A DNA stretch of 64,000 nucleotides from Paenibacillus ehimensis NBRC 15659 (lineage in GTDB: Bacteria > Bacillota > Bacilli > Paenibacillales > NBRC-103111), in the NCBI RefSeq assembly GCF_004000785.1, contig NZ_BILX01000028.1, positions 1-64,000 on the forward strand, given 5' to 3'. Positions 24,742 to 34,086 of this stretch are shown piece by piece. The notes beneath the pieces were generated by a model. That model saw only the letters and a program-made list of their open reading frames with translations. It made no database searches and had not been told where the DNA came from. Made by a program: the position numbers and the translations under genes. Numbering within the stretch: position 1 is the stretch's first letter; each line of letters starts with the position of its first letter.

Positions 24742-26277
24742 TCAGTCCTTGACCGACTGCCTGAATTCCGACGGCGTCTGTCCGGTATGCTTTTTAAACT
24801 GCTGGCTAAAGTATTTAATGTCCTCGTAGCCGACCCGGCCCGCCACTTCGCTGATTTTCGCCTGCGACTCCTGCAAAATCTCCGCGGCGCGCCGCATCCG
24901 CTCCCGCGTGACGAATTCGATATAGTTCAGCCCCGTCTCCCGCTTGAACACTTCGCTGAAATGGTTCGGGTTCAAGTGAACGAACTTGGCCACCTGCTGT
25001 AGCGACAGATTTTGGTCCAGATGCTCCTTGATGAAGGCGATCGATTTTTGAATATACGCATAGGGCTTGTCGGCAATCGCCTCGTGAAACGCCGCCATCA
25101 CCGAGGACAGCAGCTTGAACACCTCGTCCTCGGCGCGCGAATCGACCTCGAACGTATGGAGGGCCGCCTCCGGCTGCACGCCGCCCTGCGACCGCTCCAG
25201 CCAGCGGTGGCCGGCAATGACCATCGATTGCAGAAACGCCTGCACCGAGGACGGGGTCGCGCTTCGATCTTCGAGCTGCTCCCGCACCTTCCGGTTCACC
25301 CAATGCCGCAGGTCGGCCCTGTTGTTGCTCATCAGAATGGCGGCCAGCTCCGATTCCTCCTTCTGGGAGCAAACGGTCCGGCCGCCGCAGCGGTTTGCAA
25401 TATCCCCGGACGCGTACAGCCCCTCGGCCCCGAGCAGTCCGCGGTACGCAAACACCGTCCCGGCTTCCCGGTAAGAGGCCTGCAGCTCGCCGTACGAAGC
25501 CACGGAGCGGCCGAGCGCCGCGAAAACCGTACATTTCAGCGTCTGCCGCACCCGGGCGATGGCCCGCTCCAAGCCGCCGCGGTCGGACACGCGGGCTTCC
25601 TCCCGCACGACAAGCACGATTCGGTCGGCCTTCAGCATCGTCACCGTCGGAAGCAGCTCGTAGAGCATATTTTCGGCTGCGCCGAGCAGAAGATTGGCAA
25701 GTGCTCCGTCCCCCCAGCCCGACGCCGTGAGCATCAGCACCCGCATCGGCGCCAACGACGATGCGTCCGGCTGCACGCCCTTTTTGCGGAACCAGGCCTG
25801 CACCGGCGCCAGGGACGATTCATCGCCTTGGATCAGCAGACGCTCTAAGAGTTGACTTCGCAAAGCTGCCGTTTGCATCGTTTCCTGCTTGGCGTTCTCC
25901 CATTTGTCCATGATGCGCTGCTTCGCTTTCATCGCCGCTTTGATGATTTCCTCGGGGCGGCTTGTCTTGAGCAGATAATCGGTCACTCCTTCGCGGAGCG
26001 CCTGCTGGGCGTACGCAAAATCGTCGTAGCCCGTCAAAATGACGGTCTCCGTATCCGGGAGCAGCCGCTTCACCTCGTGCGCGAGCTGAATACCGTCCAT
26101 CCCCTGCATGCGGATATCCGTCAGCAAAATATTCGGCTTCTCCACCGGAATGCGCGTCAGCGCCTCCTCGGCGGACGAAGCCGGGGGAAGCAGCGTAAGA
26201 CCGAGCTCCTTCCAATCGATTACGGTGCACAGCCCGTTCCTTATGATCACTTCGTCGTCTACGATTAAAATTTTCAT
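24742..26277 (-). CDS. YesN-type response regulator with AraC DNA-binding domain
   Basis: This 511-residue protein has an N-terminal receiver (residues 1-120; acidic DD at 7-8, phosphorylated Asp in LLTDIRMQG at D54, Lys in LLKTSRP). A central YesN-type region of unknown fold follows, then a C-terminal AraC domain (about 405-511) with double HTH, including LSLQQVAKFVHLNPNHFSEV and VGYEDIKYFSQQFKKHTG. It overlaps the kinase gene upstream by ATGA. It very likely activates the sugar operon just downstream, in which the binding-protein gene starts about 100 bases from its stop. Confidence 0.93.
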   Translation of the reverse strand: MKILIVDDEVIIRNGLCTVIDWKELGLTLLPPASSAEEALTRIPVEKPNILLTDIRMQGMDGIQLAHEVKRLLPDTETVILTGYDDFAYAQQALREGVTDYLLKTSRPEEIIKAAMKAKQRIMDKWENAKQETMQTAALRSQLLERLLIQGDESSLAPVQAWFRKKGVQPDASSLAPMRVLMLTASGWGDGALANLLLGAAENMLYELLPTVTMLKADRIVLVVREEARVSDRGGLERAIARVRQTLKCTVFAALGRSVASYGELQASYREAGTVFAYRGLLGAEGLYASGDIANRCGGRTVCSQKEESELAAILMSNNRADLRHWVNRKVREQLEDRSATPSSVQAFLQSMVIAGHRWLERSQGGVQPEAALHTFEVDSRAEDEVFKLLSSVMAAFHEAIADKPYAYIQKSIAFIKEHLDQNLSLQQVAKFVHLNPNHFSEVFKRETGLNYIEFVTRERMRRAAEILQESQAKISEVAGRVGYEDIKYFSQQFKKHTGQTPSEFRQSVKD

Positions 26278-28034
26278 GCAGGCTCCTCCAATACCGGGAT
26301 GCTAAAAGAAACGCGGGTGCCCTTGCCCGGCTCGCTGTCGATCGCCAGCCCTGCTTCGCTGCCGTAATGCAGCAGCAGGCGCTGGTGCACGTTGCGCAAG
26401 CCGTAGCTGGTTTTGGCCGCCGGCGCGCCGTTCCCCGTCCAAGCGAGCTGCCGGCGAATTTCGCGCAGCTTGTCCGCCTCGATGCCGACGCCCGTGTCCT
26501 CCACGACGAACTTCATCCGCGCGCCGCTCAGCTCGCCGTGAACATACACGAAGCCGGGCTGCTGCTTTTTCTGAATGCCGTGAATGAGACTGTTCTCGAT
26601 CAGCGGCTGGAGCAGCAGCTTCAGCATCGGCGTCTGGAGCATAGCCGGGTCGATATAAACCTCCAGCTCAAACTGGCCGGGAAAGCGGATCGATTGCACG
26701 TAAGCATAGTTCTGCGCATGCGCGATCTCCTGCTGTACGGGACAAAATTCCTCGCCCTTGTTCAGGCTGAACCGGAGAAAATCGCTGAGCGCCCCAACCA
26801 TCTCGGCGATCTGCCGGTCCTGGTTCATCAAGGCCATCCAATGGATCGAAGATAGCGTATTGTACAAAAAATGCGGATTGATCTGCGCCTGAAGCGCTAG
26901 GATGTCCGCTTCCTTTTTCTTCGCTTCGTTCAGCTGCACCTGCTCCTTCAGCCGCTGAATCCGGTCGCTGAGCTTGTTGTAGCTGTGCAGCAGCAGGCCG
27001 ACCTCGTCGCTGCTTTTCACCTCGTAGGTCGGGATCGGCTCGTCCGGGTTGATGTCCTTCATCGTCTGCGTCATCCGGGTCAGCGGCCGCGTCACCCACT
27101 GGATGAAATAAAGCACCAGCCCGGCGGCCAGCAGCAGCGAGATGCCGACTGCAACGGCGGTAACCGTCAGCACGTAGCCGTTCTGCGCGGTATAGATTTC
27201 GGTCGGGATGAAGCCGACCAGCTTCCAATTCAGGCTCGGGAGCGTGTAGTACAAAATCGTTTTCTGCCCGTCGCCTTGGCCGTAGTTGAGCACGCCGCTC
27301 GCCTCCGGCATCGCCCCGATCTCCGGGAACGGTTCGGTGACCGGACGGTTCAACCACCCGGATTCACCTCCGGATAAAATCCGGTTGTTCGCGTCCAGCA
27401 GCAGAACGAACCCTTTGGCTTCCCAGCCGGATTCCTTCAAGTAGCGGGCAATCTCGGCTTCATCCAAGCTGATGGACAGCTCGCCGAGCGGCTTGAAGTT
27501 GTTCACGTTGCGGATCGGACGGACAAGGGAGACGACTTTCTTCAAGCCTTCCGTCGTCCGATTCTCGTACAGCGGGGTCCACCATTTGGTGCTGCTGCGG
27601 TAAATGTCCTCATGGTTGCGAAGCACCTCCGGCAGGCCCGAATAAAGCACCGTCGTGTTGGAAAGCGGCGGATAGCCGTTGGCCGATTTGATGGTGATGT
27701 TGGAAATGTATTTTTTGGAAAAGGCCAGATTGGTCAAAAAGCCGACGTTCAGCGTATAGCGGGCCACGTCCTCCCGGTCGTTGTCCAGATACGCCTGAAC
27801 TTCCCGCTGGCCGAGAATGAACAGGGACATGTTCTCGACGTCCTGTATAACGAACTCCAGCTTGTCCGCAATTTGACGCAGCGTGTTCATGCCCGATTGC
27901 TTGGCCTTCTCCTCCGTGGCGGAGGTCGCTATATTGTACGAAACCGCTCCCGTGGCGAGCAGCGGCAGGACAATCGCAATCAGCAGCAGCAGGGACAGCT
28001 TGTGTTTGAGCGACTTCGACAGCCACCGTTTCAT
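26274..28034 (-). CDS. YesM-type sensor histidine kinase
   Basis: This 586-residue kinase starts at ATG 28034 (KRWLSKSLKHKL); longer in-frame starts lack a ribosome site. It has a first span at about 15-37, a large extracellular Cache-type sensor (about 40-290), a second span at about 295-315, and HAMP. The His_kinase domain carries QINPHFLYNTLSSIHWM (phosphorylated His) and the ATPase domain carries GVGIE and YGLRNVHQRL. It probably senses an extracellular sugar or sugar-loaded receptor and phosphorylates the YesN-type regulator. The pair is translationally coupled. Confidence 0.93.
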   Translation of the reverse strand: MKRWLSKSLKHKLSLLLLIAIVLPLLATGAVSYNIATSATEEKAKQSGMNTLRQIADKLEFVIQDVENMSLFILGQREVQAYLDNDREDVARYTLNVGFLTNLAFSKKYISNITIKSANGYPPLSNTTVLYSGLPEVLRNHEDIYRSSTKWWTPLYENRTTEGLKKVVSLVRPIRNVNNFKPLGELSISLDEAEIARYLKESGWEAKGFVLLLDANNRILSGGESGWLNRPVTEPFPEIGAMPEASGVLNYGQGDGQKTILYYTLPSLNWKLVGFIPTEIYTAQNGYVLTVTAVAVGISLLLAAGLVLYFIQWVTRPLTRMTQTMKDINPDEPIPTYEVKSSDEVGLLLHSYNKLSDRIQRLKEQVQLNEAKKKEADILALQAQINPHFLYNTLSSIHWMALMNQDRQIAEMVGALSDFLRFSLNKGEEFCPVQQEIAHAQNYAYVQSIRFPGQFELEVYIDPAMLQTPMLKLLLQPLIENSLIHGIQKKQQPGFVYVHGELSGARMKFVVEDTGVGIEADKLREIRRQLAWTGNGAPAAKTSYGLRNVHQRLLLHYGSEAGLAIDSEPGKGTRVSFSIPVLEEPA

Positions 28035-28068
28035 TGTGTCGTTCCCCCGTTTAGCTTGGAAATGGAAT

Positions 28069-28082
28069 TGTAAGCGTTGCGA
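28069..28082 (-). promoter_or_regulatory. Candidate CcpA (cre) site before yesM-type gene
   Basis: TGTAAGCGTTGCGA fits TGWAARCGYTWNCA at about 12 of 14 positions. It lies 35 bases upstream of the kinase start, which would suit catabolite repression of the two-component system. Confidence 0.4.
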
Positions 28083-28088
28083 TGCCTT

Positions 28089-28179
28089 AATACTAGCATA
28101 TTTTCGGGGGGAAGCTAACATACTTTTTTTCAACCAAAAAAACTTTTTGTTTGATTTCGGGCTGGATTATGTTAGTATC
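28089..28179. promoter_or_regulatory. Divergent control region with repeated TACTARCATA motif
   Basis: TACTAGCATA at 28091-28100 and CTAACATA at 28115-28122 lie on the plus strand; the complement GATACTAACATA is at 28168-28179 on the minus strand. CTAACATA and TATGTTAG (28168-28175) form a perfect inverted repeat. The region separates the minus-strand yesMN genes from the plus-strand D-amino-acid genes. It is a candidate shared operator. Confidence 0.4.
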
Positions 28180-28310
28180 TTTCTCAGAATGACCCGGGGA
28201 CCATGGAGTCCCCGGAAACGACCGGCTTGAAGCGGGGAATTCGCCTTGAATCAGGACGGCGCTCTTATGCTTATCAGAATATTCAAAATATTATGGGAGT
28301 GAGTGAGACG

Positions 28311-29417
28311 ATGAACGACCGACTGGATACCCCCAGCGTGATCATCGACACGGACATCATGGAGCGCAACATCCGTTCCATGGCCGACTCGGCCAAAAGG
28401 CTTGGCATCGCGCTGCGGCCCCATGCCAAAACGCACAAAATGCCATGGGTCGCGCAGAAGCAGCTGGACGCCGGCGCGGTAGGCATCACCGTCGCGAAAG
28501 TGTCCGAGGCGGAAGTGATGGCGGAGCACGGCATCAACAACATTTTCATCGCTTACCCGCTTGTTACCCCGGCCAAAATCGCACGGGCGGTGCGGCTCAG
28601 CGGGCAAGTCGAGCTGATCGTCGGCGTCGACAGTCTGGACGGGGCCAAGCTGCTGTCCCAAGCCGCGGCTGAGGCGGGACGCGAGCTGCAGGTCCGCCTC
28701 GAGATCGATACCGGTCTGCGCCGGACAGGCGTGCCGTACGACCAGGCGGAAGCGCTGGCATCCGCCATCCACGCGATGGAAGGCCTGCGTCTGACGGGCA
28801 TCTACACGTTCCGCGGCGCGCTGCTCGGCGGCAAGCCAACGCTCGATCTGCAGGCGGCCGGCGAAGAGGAAGGCCGGCTGATGGCCGGGCTCGCGGACCG
28901 CATTCGCGCGCAAGGCGTGCCGATCGCGGACGTCAGCGTCGGCTCCACGCCGACCGGCCTTCAGGCCGCGGTAGCCAAAGGCGTGACCGAAATCCGGCCG
29001 GGCACTTACGTGTTTCAAGACCGGATGCAGGCCCGCCTCGGCGTCTGCTCGCTCGGCGATTGCGCCGGCAGCGTCCGTGTGACGGTCGTCAGCCGGCCGG
29101 CCGCCGATCTCGCCGTCATCGACGGAGGGAGCAAAACGTTCGCCACCGATGTGCAGCCGAACACGGACCCGATGCAGCTCAAAGGCTTCGGGCACGTCGT
29201 CGGGCTGGAAGACGCGGTGCTGGAGCGGATGTCGGAGGAGCATGGCATGCTGCGGCTCGGCCCCGCTGCCCAAGCCTCCGGCTTGAAAGCCGGCGACGTG
29301 CTGCACATCATCCCGAATCATATTTGCAGCACGGTCAATCTGCATGACAAGGTGTATTTCAAGAAGGGCGACAACTATGAGGAGCGGGCCGTACTGGCGC
29401 GCGGCAAGCTGCAGTAA
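28311..29417 (+). CDS. D-threonine aldolase / D-serine dehydratase-like PLP enzyme
   Basis: This 368-residue fold-type III PLP enzyme has an alanine racemase-like barrel with LRPHAKTHK at about 36-43 (PLP lysine probably K40). The C-terminal D-serine dehydratase-like domain has NHICSTVNLHD, in which His and Cys are the metal ligands. The H-x-C pattern recalls eukaryotic-type D-serine dehydratases, while characterised D-threonine aldolases have H-x-D. It either cleaves D-threonine to glycine and acetaldehyde or deaminates D-serine to pyruvate. I start at ATG 28311 by alignment to the family. D-aminoacylase and RidA genes follow. Confidence 0.87.
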   Translation: MNDRLDTPSVIIDTDIMERNIRSMADSAKRLGIALRPHAKTHKMPWVAQKQLDAGAVGITVAKVSEAEVMAEHGINNIFIAYPLVTPAKIARAVRLSGQVELIVGVDSLDGAKLLSQAAAEAGRELQVRLEIDTGLRRTGVPYDQAEALASAIHAMEGLRLTGIYTFRGALLGGKPTLDLQAAGEEEGRLMAGLADRIRAQGVPIADVSVGSTPTGLQAAVAKGVTEIRPGTYVFQDRMQARLGVCSLGDCAGSVRVTVVSRPAADLAVIDGGSKTFATDVQPNTDPMQLKGFGHVVGLEDAVLERMSEEHGMLRLGPAAQASGLKAGDVLHIIPNHICSTVNLHDKVYFKKGDNYEERAVLARGKLQ

Positions 29418-29436
29418 GCGGGGAGGGCTCGTAATC

Positions 29437-31041
29437 ATGCTGGATCTTATCATTCGTAACGGACGTATTTCGGACGGTACCGGAAACCCTTGGTTTTTCG
29501 GCGATGTCGGCGTCAAAGACAGGCGGATCGCGGCCGTCGGCCGGGTGGAGCAGGAAGCGAGAAGCGTCATCGACGCGCACCGCCAGGTCATCGCTCCCGG
29601 GTTTATCGACGGGCATTGCCATTCCGACCTGATGATTTTCGATCATCCGCACAGCGAGATCAAAATCCGGCAGGGCGTGACGACGGAAGTCGTCGGCAAC
29701 TGCGGGCTCGCACCGGCTCCCTTCGTGAAGGAGCGCGCCGAGCTGCTGCAGAGCTACGTCCAGCCGGTGCTCGGCAAGACGGACTGGGCTTGGCCCTGGG
29801 AAACCGTCGAGCAGTACATGGAGCATCTGGCCCGCTCCGGCCCGTCGGAGAACGTCGCCACCTACGTCGCGCACGGCGCGCTGCGCATCGCCGTCATGGG
29901 CTTTGCGAACCGTCCGGCTGCGCCGCACGAGCTGGAGCGCATGAAGCTGATGCTGGAGGAAGGGCTGCGTGCCGGCGCCATCGGGCTGTCCATCGGCCTG
30001 CTGTACGCCCCCGGCAGCTACACGGCCAAGGAAGAAATCGCGGAGCTGTGCTCGATTTTGCCGAAGTACGACGGGCTGTTCTCCACGCATATCCGCGGCG
30101 AAGGCAACAATCTGATACCTTCCGTCAAGGAAGTGATCTGGATTGCCGAGAAAGCCGGCGTGCCGCTGCATATCAGCCACTTGAAGGCAGCCGGCAAGCG
30201 GAACTGGGGCAAGGTGCTGGAAGCGCTGGAGCTGATCGAGGACGCCCGGGCCCGCGGCATGGACGTCACCTGCGACGTGTACCCTTATCATGCGGGCTCC
30301 ACGACGCTGACGACCGTTCTTCCGTCATGGGTGCTCGAAGGCGGCATTGAAGGCACGCTGGAAGCGTTCCGGGATCCATCGCTGCGCGCTCGCATCCGCG
30401 AGGAGCTCGACCGCGAGCAGGACGATTGGGACAACCTCGTCTGCTCGACCGGCTGGCAGAGCGTCGTCATCTCGGCGGTGCATACGGAGAAGAACCGGCA
30501 TCTGGAAGGCAAGCATATCGCGGAAATTAGCGAGGAGCGCGGCCAGCATCCGGCGGATTGCATGATGGACCTGCTGTTGGAAGAGGAAGGCCGCATCTCG
30601 ATCGTGTATTTCCACATGTCGGACGACGACGTCTCGCAGGTGGTCCGCTACGAAAAGTCGCTGATCGCTTCCGACAGCTTGACCTGCGAAACCGGCAAGC
30701 CGCATCCCCGGCTGTACGGCACGTTCCCCCGCGTCTTCGCCAAGTACGTGCGCGACCAGCGCGTGCTGTCGCTGGAGGAGGCGGTCCGCAAGCTGACGTC
30801 GTTCCCGGCGCAGCGCTTCAAGCTGGGCAAGCGGGGATTGATCGTTCCCGGCTATGCCGCGGATCTGACCGTCTTCAACCCGGATACGATCCAGGATCTG
30901 GCCACGTTCGAAGAGCCGAGACAGTATCCGAACGGCATCTCGCACGTCATTGTGGCCGGCAAAACAACGCTCACCGGCGACCGACACACGCATGCCCGCG
31001 AAGGCGGACTTATTCGTGCAGCGTCGTGCTGCGCCCATTAA
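29437..31041 (+). CDS. N-acyl-D-amino-acid deacylase (D-aminoacylase)
   Basis: This 534-residue amidohydrolase starts at ATG 29437 after GGGGAGGG. The metal site H-x-H is in GFIDGHCHSD (H60, H62), VVGNCGLAP gives the metal-bridging Cys at about 89, and STHIRGEG, HISHLKAAGKRNWGK and the late Asp-containing segment complete the D-aminoacylase pattern. It hydrolyses N-acyl-D-amino acids to free D-amino acids. It lies 19 bases after the PLP enzyme gene, so the products can feed directly into it. Confidence 0.9.
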   Translation: MLDLIIRNGRISDGTGNPWFFGDVGVKDRRIAAVGRVEQEARSVIDAHRQVIAPGFIDGHCHSDLMIFDHPHSEIKIRQGVTTEVVGNCGLAPAPFVKERAELLQSYVQPVLGKTDWAWPWETVEQYMEHLARSGPSENVATYVAHGALRIAVMGFANRPAAPHELERMKLMLEEGLRAGAIGLSIGLLYAPGSYTAKEEIAELCSILPKYDGLFSTHIRGEGNNLIPSVKEVIWIAEKAGVPLHISHLKAAGKRNWGKVLEALELIEDARARGMDVTCDVYPYHAGSTTLTTVLPSWVLEGGIEGTLEAFRDPSLRARIREELDREQDDWDNLVCSTGWQSVVISAVHTEKNRHLEGKHIAEISEERGQHPADCMMDLLLEEEGRISIVYFHMSDDDVSQVVRYEKSLIASDSLTCETGKPHPRLYGTFPRVFAKYVRDQRVLSLEEAVRKLTSFPAQRFKLGKRGLIVPGYAADLTVFNPDTIQDLATFEEPRQYPNGISHVIVAGKTTLTGDRHTHAREGGLIRAASCCAH

Positions 31042-31071
31042 TTTAACGAACATATCGGAGGTATTCTTTTT

Positions 31072-31536
31072 ATGTCCCAAATCGAACAGCGTTTACAAGA
31101 ACTCGGTATCACTCTGCCCCCCTCCCCGGAGCCGCGCTTTACGTACATCCCGTGCAACCGGACGGGCAATCTGCTCTACTTGTCCGGTCAAGATTGCCGC
31201 ATTAACGGCGAGCTGATGTACGAAGGCAAGCTGGGCAAGGACGTGACGATCGAGCAAGGCCAGGAAGCGGCCCGCCAAACGATCATCAACTGCCTGGCCG
31301 TGCTGAAAGGCTACCTGGGCGACCTCGACCGCGTGGTCAAAATCGTCAAGCTGCTCGGCTTCGTCAACAGCGCACCGGGCTTCGGCGACCAGCCGTATGT
31401 CATGAACGGCGCATCGAATCTGCTCGTGGACGTCTTCGGCGAGAACGGCAAGCACGCCCGCTCTGCGATCGGCACCAGCGACCTTCCGTTCCACACGCCG
31501 GTAGAAATCGAGCTGATTGTGGAAATCCGCGATTAA
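31072..31536 (+). CDS. RidA/YjgF family enamine/imine deaminase
   Basis: This 154-residue protein has the RidA family C-terminal motif HARSAIGTSDLPFHTPVEIELIVEI with the conserved Arg, in the longer variant of the family. RidA proteins hydrolyse reactive enamines such as 2-aminoacrylate released by PLP dehydratases. Its place behind a D-serine dehydratase-like enzyme and a D-aminoacylase makes that role sensible here. ATCGGAGG precedes the ATG. A strong terminator follows, closing the three-gene operon. Confidence 0.9.
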   Translation: MSQIEQRLQELGITLPPSPEPRFTYIPCNRTGNLLYLSGQDCRINGELMYEGKLGKDVTIEQGQEAARQTIINCLAVLKGYLGDLDRVVKIVKLLGFVNSAPGFGDQPYVMNGASNLLVDVFGENGKHARSAIGTSDLPFHTPVEIELIVEIRD

Positions 31537-31566
31537 GCGAAGCAAAAACGGCCTGCTTACAATACG

Positions 31567-31614
31567 AAGCACCTCCTGCACCGGAATTCCCGAGTGCCGG
31601 AGGTGCTTGTTTTA
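31567..31614 (+). terminator. Terminator of the D-amino-acid operon
   Basis: AAGCACCTCC pairs with GGAGGTGCTT with an inner CACCGG/CCGG stem, followed by GTTTTAT. Confidence 0.85.
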
Positions 31615-31719
31615 TAGCTTATCCTTCAGCCGTATATCCTTGTCCAATGCGGATCCCCAATTTTATGATGACGACTTCTCCTTCTGTTGCCCGGGTGTGC
31701 CGGTACGCTATGCCTAAAC

Positions 31720-31748
31720 TTGAAATTCGGTCCCGGAACCGATATAAC
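31720..31748 (+). promoter_or_regulatory. Sigma-A promoter of the deacetylase gene
   Basis: TTGAAA, 17-base spacer, TATAAC, about 60 bases upstream of the start codon. Confidence 0.65.
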
Positions 31749-31806
31749 TGACTATAGACGTTTTTATCCGGAAGCTGCTTCAGCTTTACCCGAGGGAGAC
31801 CCTGCT

Positions 31807-32670
31807 ATGATCAAAAAAGTTTTGGCTGCTCTGCTGCTTGCCGTCATCTTGATCGGCGCGCTTGACGCCTGGTCGTATAAAGACGCGCTGCGCTACCGCG
31901 ACCAAGTGGCGGTCCTGATGTACCATCATGTTCATGATACGGACCAAAGCTCGAGCACCGTCTCCACCGCTTTGTTTCGCGATCAGCTCAATTATTTGAA
32001 ATCGAAAGGCTATCATTTCATTACGCTCAGCGAATTCAAGCAATTTTACGATGGCGGATCCGTGCCCGACAAAGCGGTGCTCGTTACCTTCGATGACGGC
32101 TACAAAAGCTTCTACGACTACGCGTATCCGATCTTGAAGGAGCTTGATGTGCCGGCCGTCAATTTCGTCGTCACCAAAGATTTGGACGACCCGCTGGCTC
32201 CGTCGATTCCGGCGCTGTCCCGCGACCAGATCCGGCAAATGCTCCGCGAGCGGCCCGGACGGTACGATTTTCAATGCCATTCGAACAATCTGCATTTCAA
32301 GCAAGGGAAGACGGCGGCGCTTACCGGGCAGCTGACTCGGGACGACGGCGCGCTGGAAACGCCCGAGCAGGCCGTCGCCCGGGTGGCGGCGGACACGAAA
32401 GCCTGCGCGCAGCGGCTAAACGAGCTGTACGGCAGCGATCATGCGGCAGACAGCTACGCCTACCCGTTCGGCATTCATTCCAAGACGGCGCAAGACCTGC
32501 TTACGCAAGCGGGCTTTCGTTATGCGTTTACCATTGTGAACGAGATGGCAACCCGCGCCAATCCGCAGCTGGAAATTCCGCGGGTCAACGCAGGCAATCC
32601 GGCCATCCGGCCCGAGCTGCTGGACAAGCAGATCATGCTGCGCGTCGAAAGCGTCAAGCCTTTTCCCTGA
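31807..32670 (+). CDS. Polysaccharide deacetylase (NodB domain), membrane-anchored or secreted
   Basis: This 287-residue protein starts at ATG 31807 after GAGGGAGA. A hydrophobic N-terminus (about 1-20) is a signal or anchor. The NodB domain has motif 1 TFDDGY (about 95-100; catalytic Asp and metal Asp) and motif 2 HSNNLH (metal His pair), then YAYPFG (motif 3). It removes acetyl groups from an N-acetylated polysaccharide outside the cell. The family resembles the PgaB/IcaB-like group starting at YHHV. It is monocistronic, with its own promoter and terminator. Confidence 0.88.
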   Translation: MIKKVLAALLLAVILIGALDAWSYKDALRYRDQVAVLMYHHVHDTDQSSSTVSTALFRDQLNYLKSKGYHFITLSEFKQFYDGGSVPDKAVLVTFDDGYKSFYDYAYPILKELDVPAVNFVVTKDLDDPLAPSIPALSRDQIRQMLRERPGRYDFQCHSNNLHFKQGKTAALTGQLTRDDGALETPEQAVARVAADTKACAQRLNELYGSDHAADSYAYPFGIHSKTAQDLLTQAGFRYAFTIVNEMATRANPQLEIPRVNAGNPAIRPELLDKQIMLRVESVKPFP

Positions 32671-32690
32671 ACGCTCGCTATTACGCGATA

Positions 32691-32738
32691 AACGGGACTC
32701 CTTGAAGACCTGCGAGGTCCGAACGGAGTCCCGTTTTC
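32691..32738. terminator. Terminator between convergent genes
   Basis: AACGGGACTCC pairs with GGAGTCCCGTT with an inner GACCT/AGGTC stem, then TTCGTTTC on the plus strand. Confidence 0.8.
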
Positions 32739-32741
32739 GTT

Positions 32742-33752
32742 TCATTGGCCGAGCCCGAACAAATCTGCAAGCAATTCGTACGAACGCAGCCGGGCTTGGA
32801 AGTCGTACGTATAGGTCAGTACGATCAGCTCCTCCACTCCGTAGTTCTTGCTGAACTCAAGCATCTGCGCCCTCGCCTTCTCCGGTCCGCCGACGATCAT
32901 CCGTCTCCGGTTCGCCCGGATCCGCATGCGGTCCCAGTCGGTGTACGGGTAACCGGCCGCTTCCTCCGGCGTCGGGAAAGGCCGGCGGAACTGCCCCTGC
33001 TCCAGCAGCAGCAGGCGCAAATCGGTCGAGGACGCCAGCCGTTCCGCTTCTTCGTCCGTTTCGGCGCAGATGACGATCACGCATACGTTTGCCTGTGGAG
33101 ACGCACCGAGCGGGCCGGGCCGGTAATTGGCAAAATACCGCCGAACCGCCTCGTGTCCGCCGTCGCCGTTAATAAAATGCGCGAACGAGAACGCCCCGCC
33201 CAGCTCCGAGGCCCGGTCCGCGCTGAAGCCGCTGGAGCCGAGCAGCCAAAGCTCCGGCGCCGTATCGACGAGCGGCGTCGCCCGCACGCCCTCGAAGCGG
33301 TGTCCCGGCTCCAGCCAGTCGGACAGAAAGCCTCCGAGGTCGCGCAGCATCAACGCAAAATGCTCTTCCCGCTCCTTCGGCCGGCCATACCGCAGCGCCT
33401 CCGAAGCGATCGGCATGCCGCCGGGCGCCCTTCCGATGCCAAGATCGATCCGTCCCGGATACAGAGCCTCAAGCACCCGGAAATTTTCCGCGACTTTATA
33501 CGGGCTGTAGTGAGGCAGCAGCACGCCGGCCGAACCGACCCGGATCCGCGACGTATGCGCGGCAATGGCTGCAATCAGAATCTCCGGAGAAGAACCGGCG
33601 AGACCGGGCGTGTCATGATGCTCCGACACCCAATATCGCGTATAACCGAGCCGTTCAACCGTTTTGGCCAGCTCTAACGTGCGCGCCATCGCGTCTGCCG
33701 CCGTTTCTCCCGGAATGATCGGCGATTGATCCAATACACCCAGCTTTAACAT
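32742..33752 (-). CDS. LLM-class flavin-dependent oxidoreductase (luciferase-like)
   Basis: This 336-residue bacterial-luciferase-family TIM barrel begins LGVLDQSPI and contains [42 protein letters not shown] and [13 protein letters not shown], the standard signature of the MsnO8/YhbW-like LLM group. It should use FMNH2 and oxygen or F420-like chemistry on an unknown substrate. It is a single gene convergent with the deacetylase. Confidence 0.88.
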   Translation of the reverse strand: MLKLGVLDQSPIIPGETAADAMARTLELAKTVERLGYTRYWVSEHHDTPGLAGSSPEILIAAIAAHTSRIRVGSAGVLLPHYSPYKVAENFRVLEALYPGRIDLGIGRAPGGMPIASEALRYGRPKEREEHFALMLRDLGGFLSDWLEPGHRFEGVRATPLVDTAPELWLLGSSGFSADRASELGGAFSFAHFINGDGGHEAVRRYFANYRPGPLGASPQANVCVIVICAETDEEAERLASSTDLRLLLLEQGQFRRPFPTPEEAAGYPYTDWDRMRIRANRRRMIVGGPEKARAQMLEFSKNYGVEELIVLTYTYDFQARLRSYELLADLFGLGQ

Positions 33753-33942
33753 TCAAATCCTCCATTCCCCTCCTCTTATGACGTTCGGACGCGTTCATGA
33801 AGCCGGAGGATGCCACTTATTTTCTTCATTCATTATACGCCTGGAAGCCCGGTTGCGCACTTTTACCGTTCCACGCCGCCCCTCTTTCGATCCGGGATTC
33901 ACAACTTGTAAGAAAACGGACAAGGAAAATTCCCAAAAAGGG

Positions 33943-33970
33943 TTGAAATTCCAGCATGTTCTGGTATACA
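33943..33970 (+). promoter_or_regulatory. Promoter of the iron-type ATPase gene
   Basis: TTGAAA, 16-base spacer, extended -10 TGGTATACA. The expected start of transcription falls at the left end of the Fur box. Confidence 0.65.
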
Positions 33971-33978
33971 ATTCAATT

Positions 33979-33997
33979 GATAAAGATTCTCATTATC
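33979..33997 (+). promoter_or_regulatory. Fur box
   Basis: GATAAAGATTCTCATTATC matches the classical 19-bp Fur consensus GATAATGATAATCATTATC at 16 of 19 positions. It lies just after the -10 box, where Fur would block transcription when iron is plentiful. Confidence 0.85.
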
Positions 33998-34086
33998 ATC
34001 GTTCTTGTCATTGTGCTCTCGCCGGGCACTTGTTGAATAAGATCTCCTGCCTCGGAGTTCAGCTAAATTTTAAGGGAGTGGTTGGG

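Larger units (their letters stand above)
33753..34086 (+). other. Intergenic region with promoter and Fur box
   Basis: This 330-base gap between divergent genes holds the promoter and operator of the siderophore-type ATPase (33943-33997) and a leader of about 110 bases. I see no credible protein gene or riboswitch in it. Confidence 0.6.

Noticed and set aside
24742-28034. Possible GGDEF or other output in the YesN/YesM pair
   Set aside because: Only receiver plus AraC and Cache plus histidine kinase domains are visible.
33976-34035. Hydrophobic 19-residue leader-like frame starting TTG within the Fur box
   Set aside because: It has no ribosome site and its start lies inside the operator; the hydrophobic look comes from T-rich DNA.
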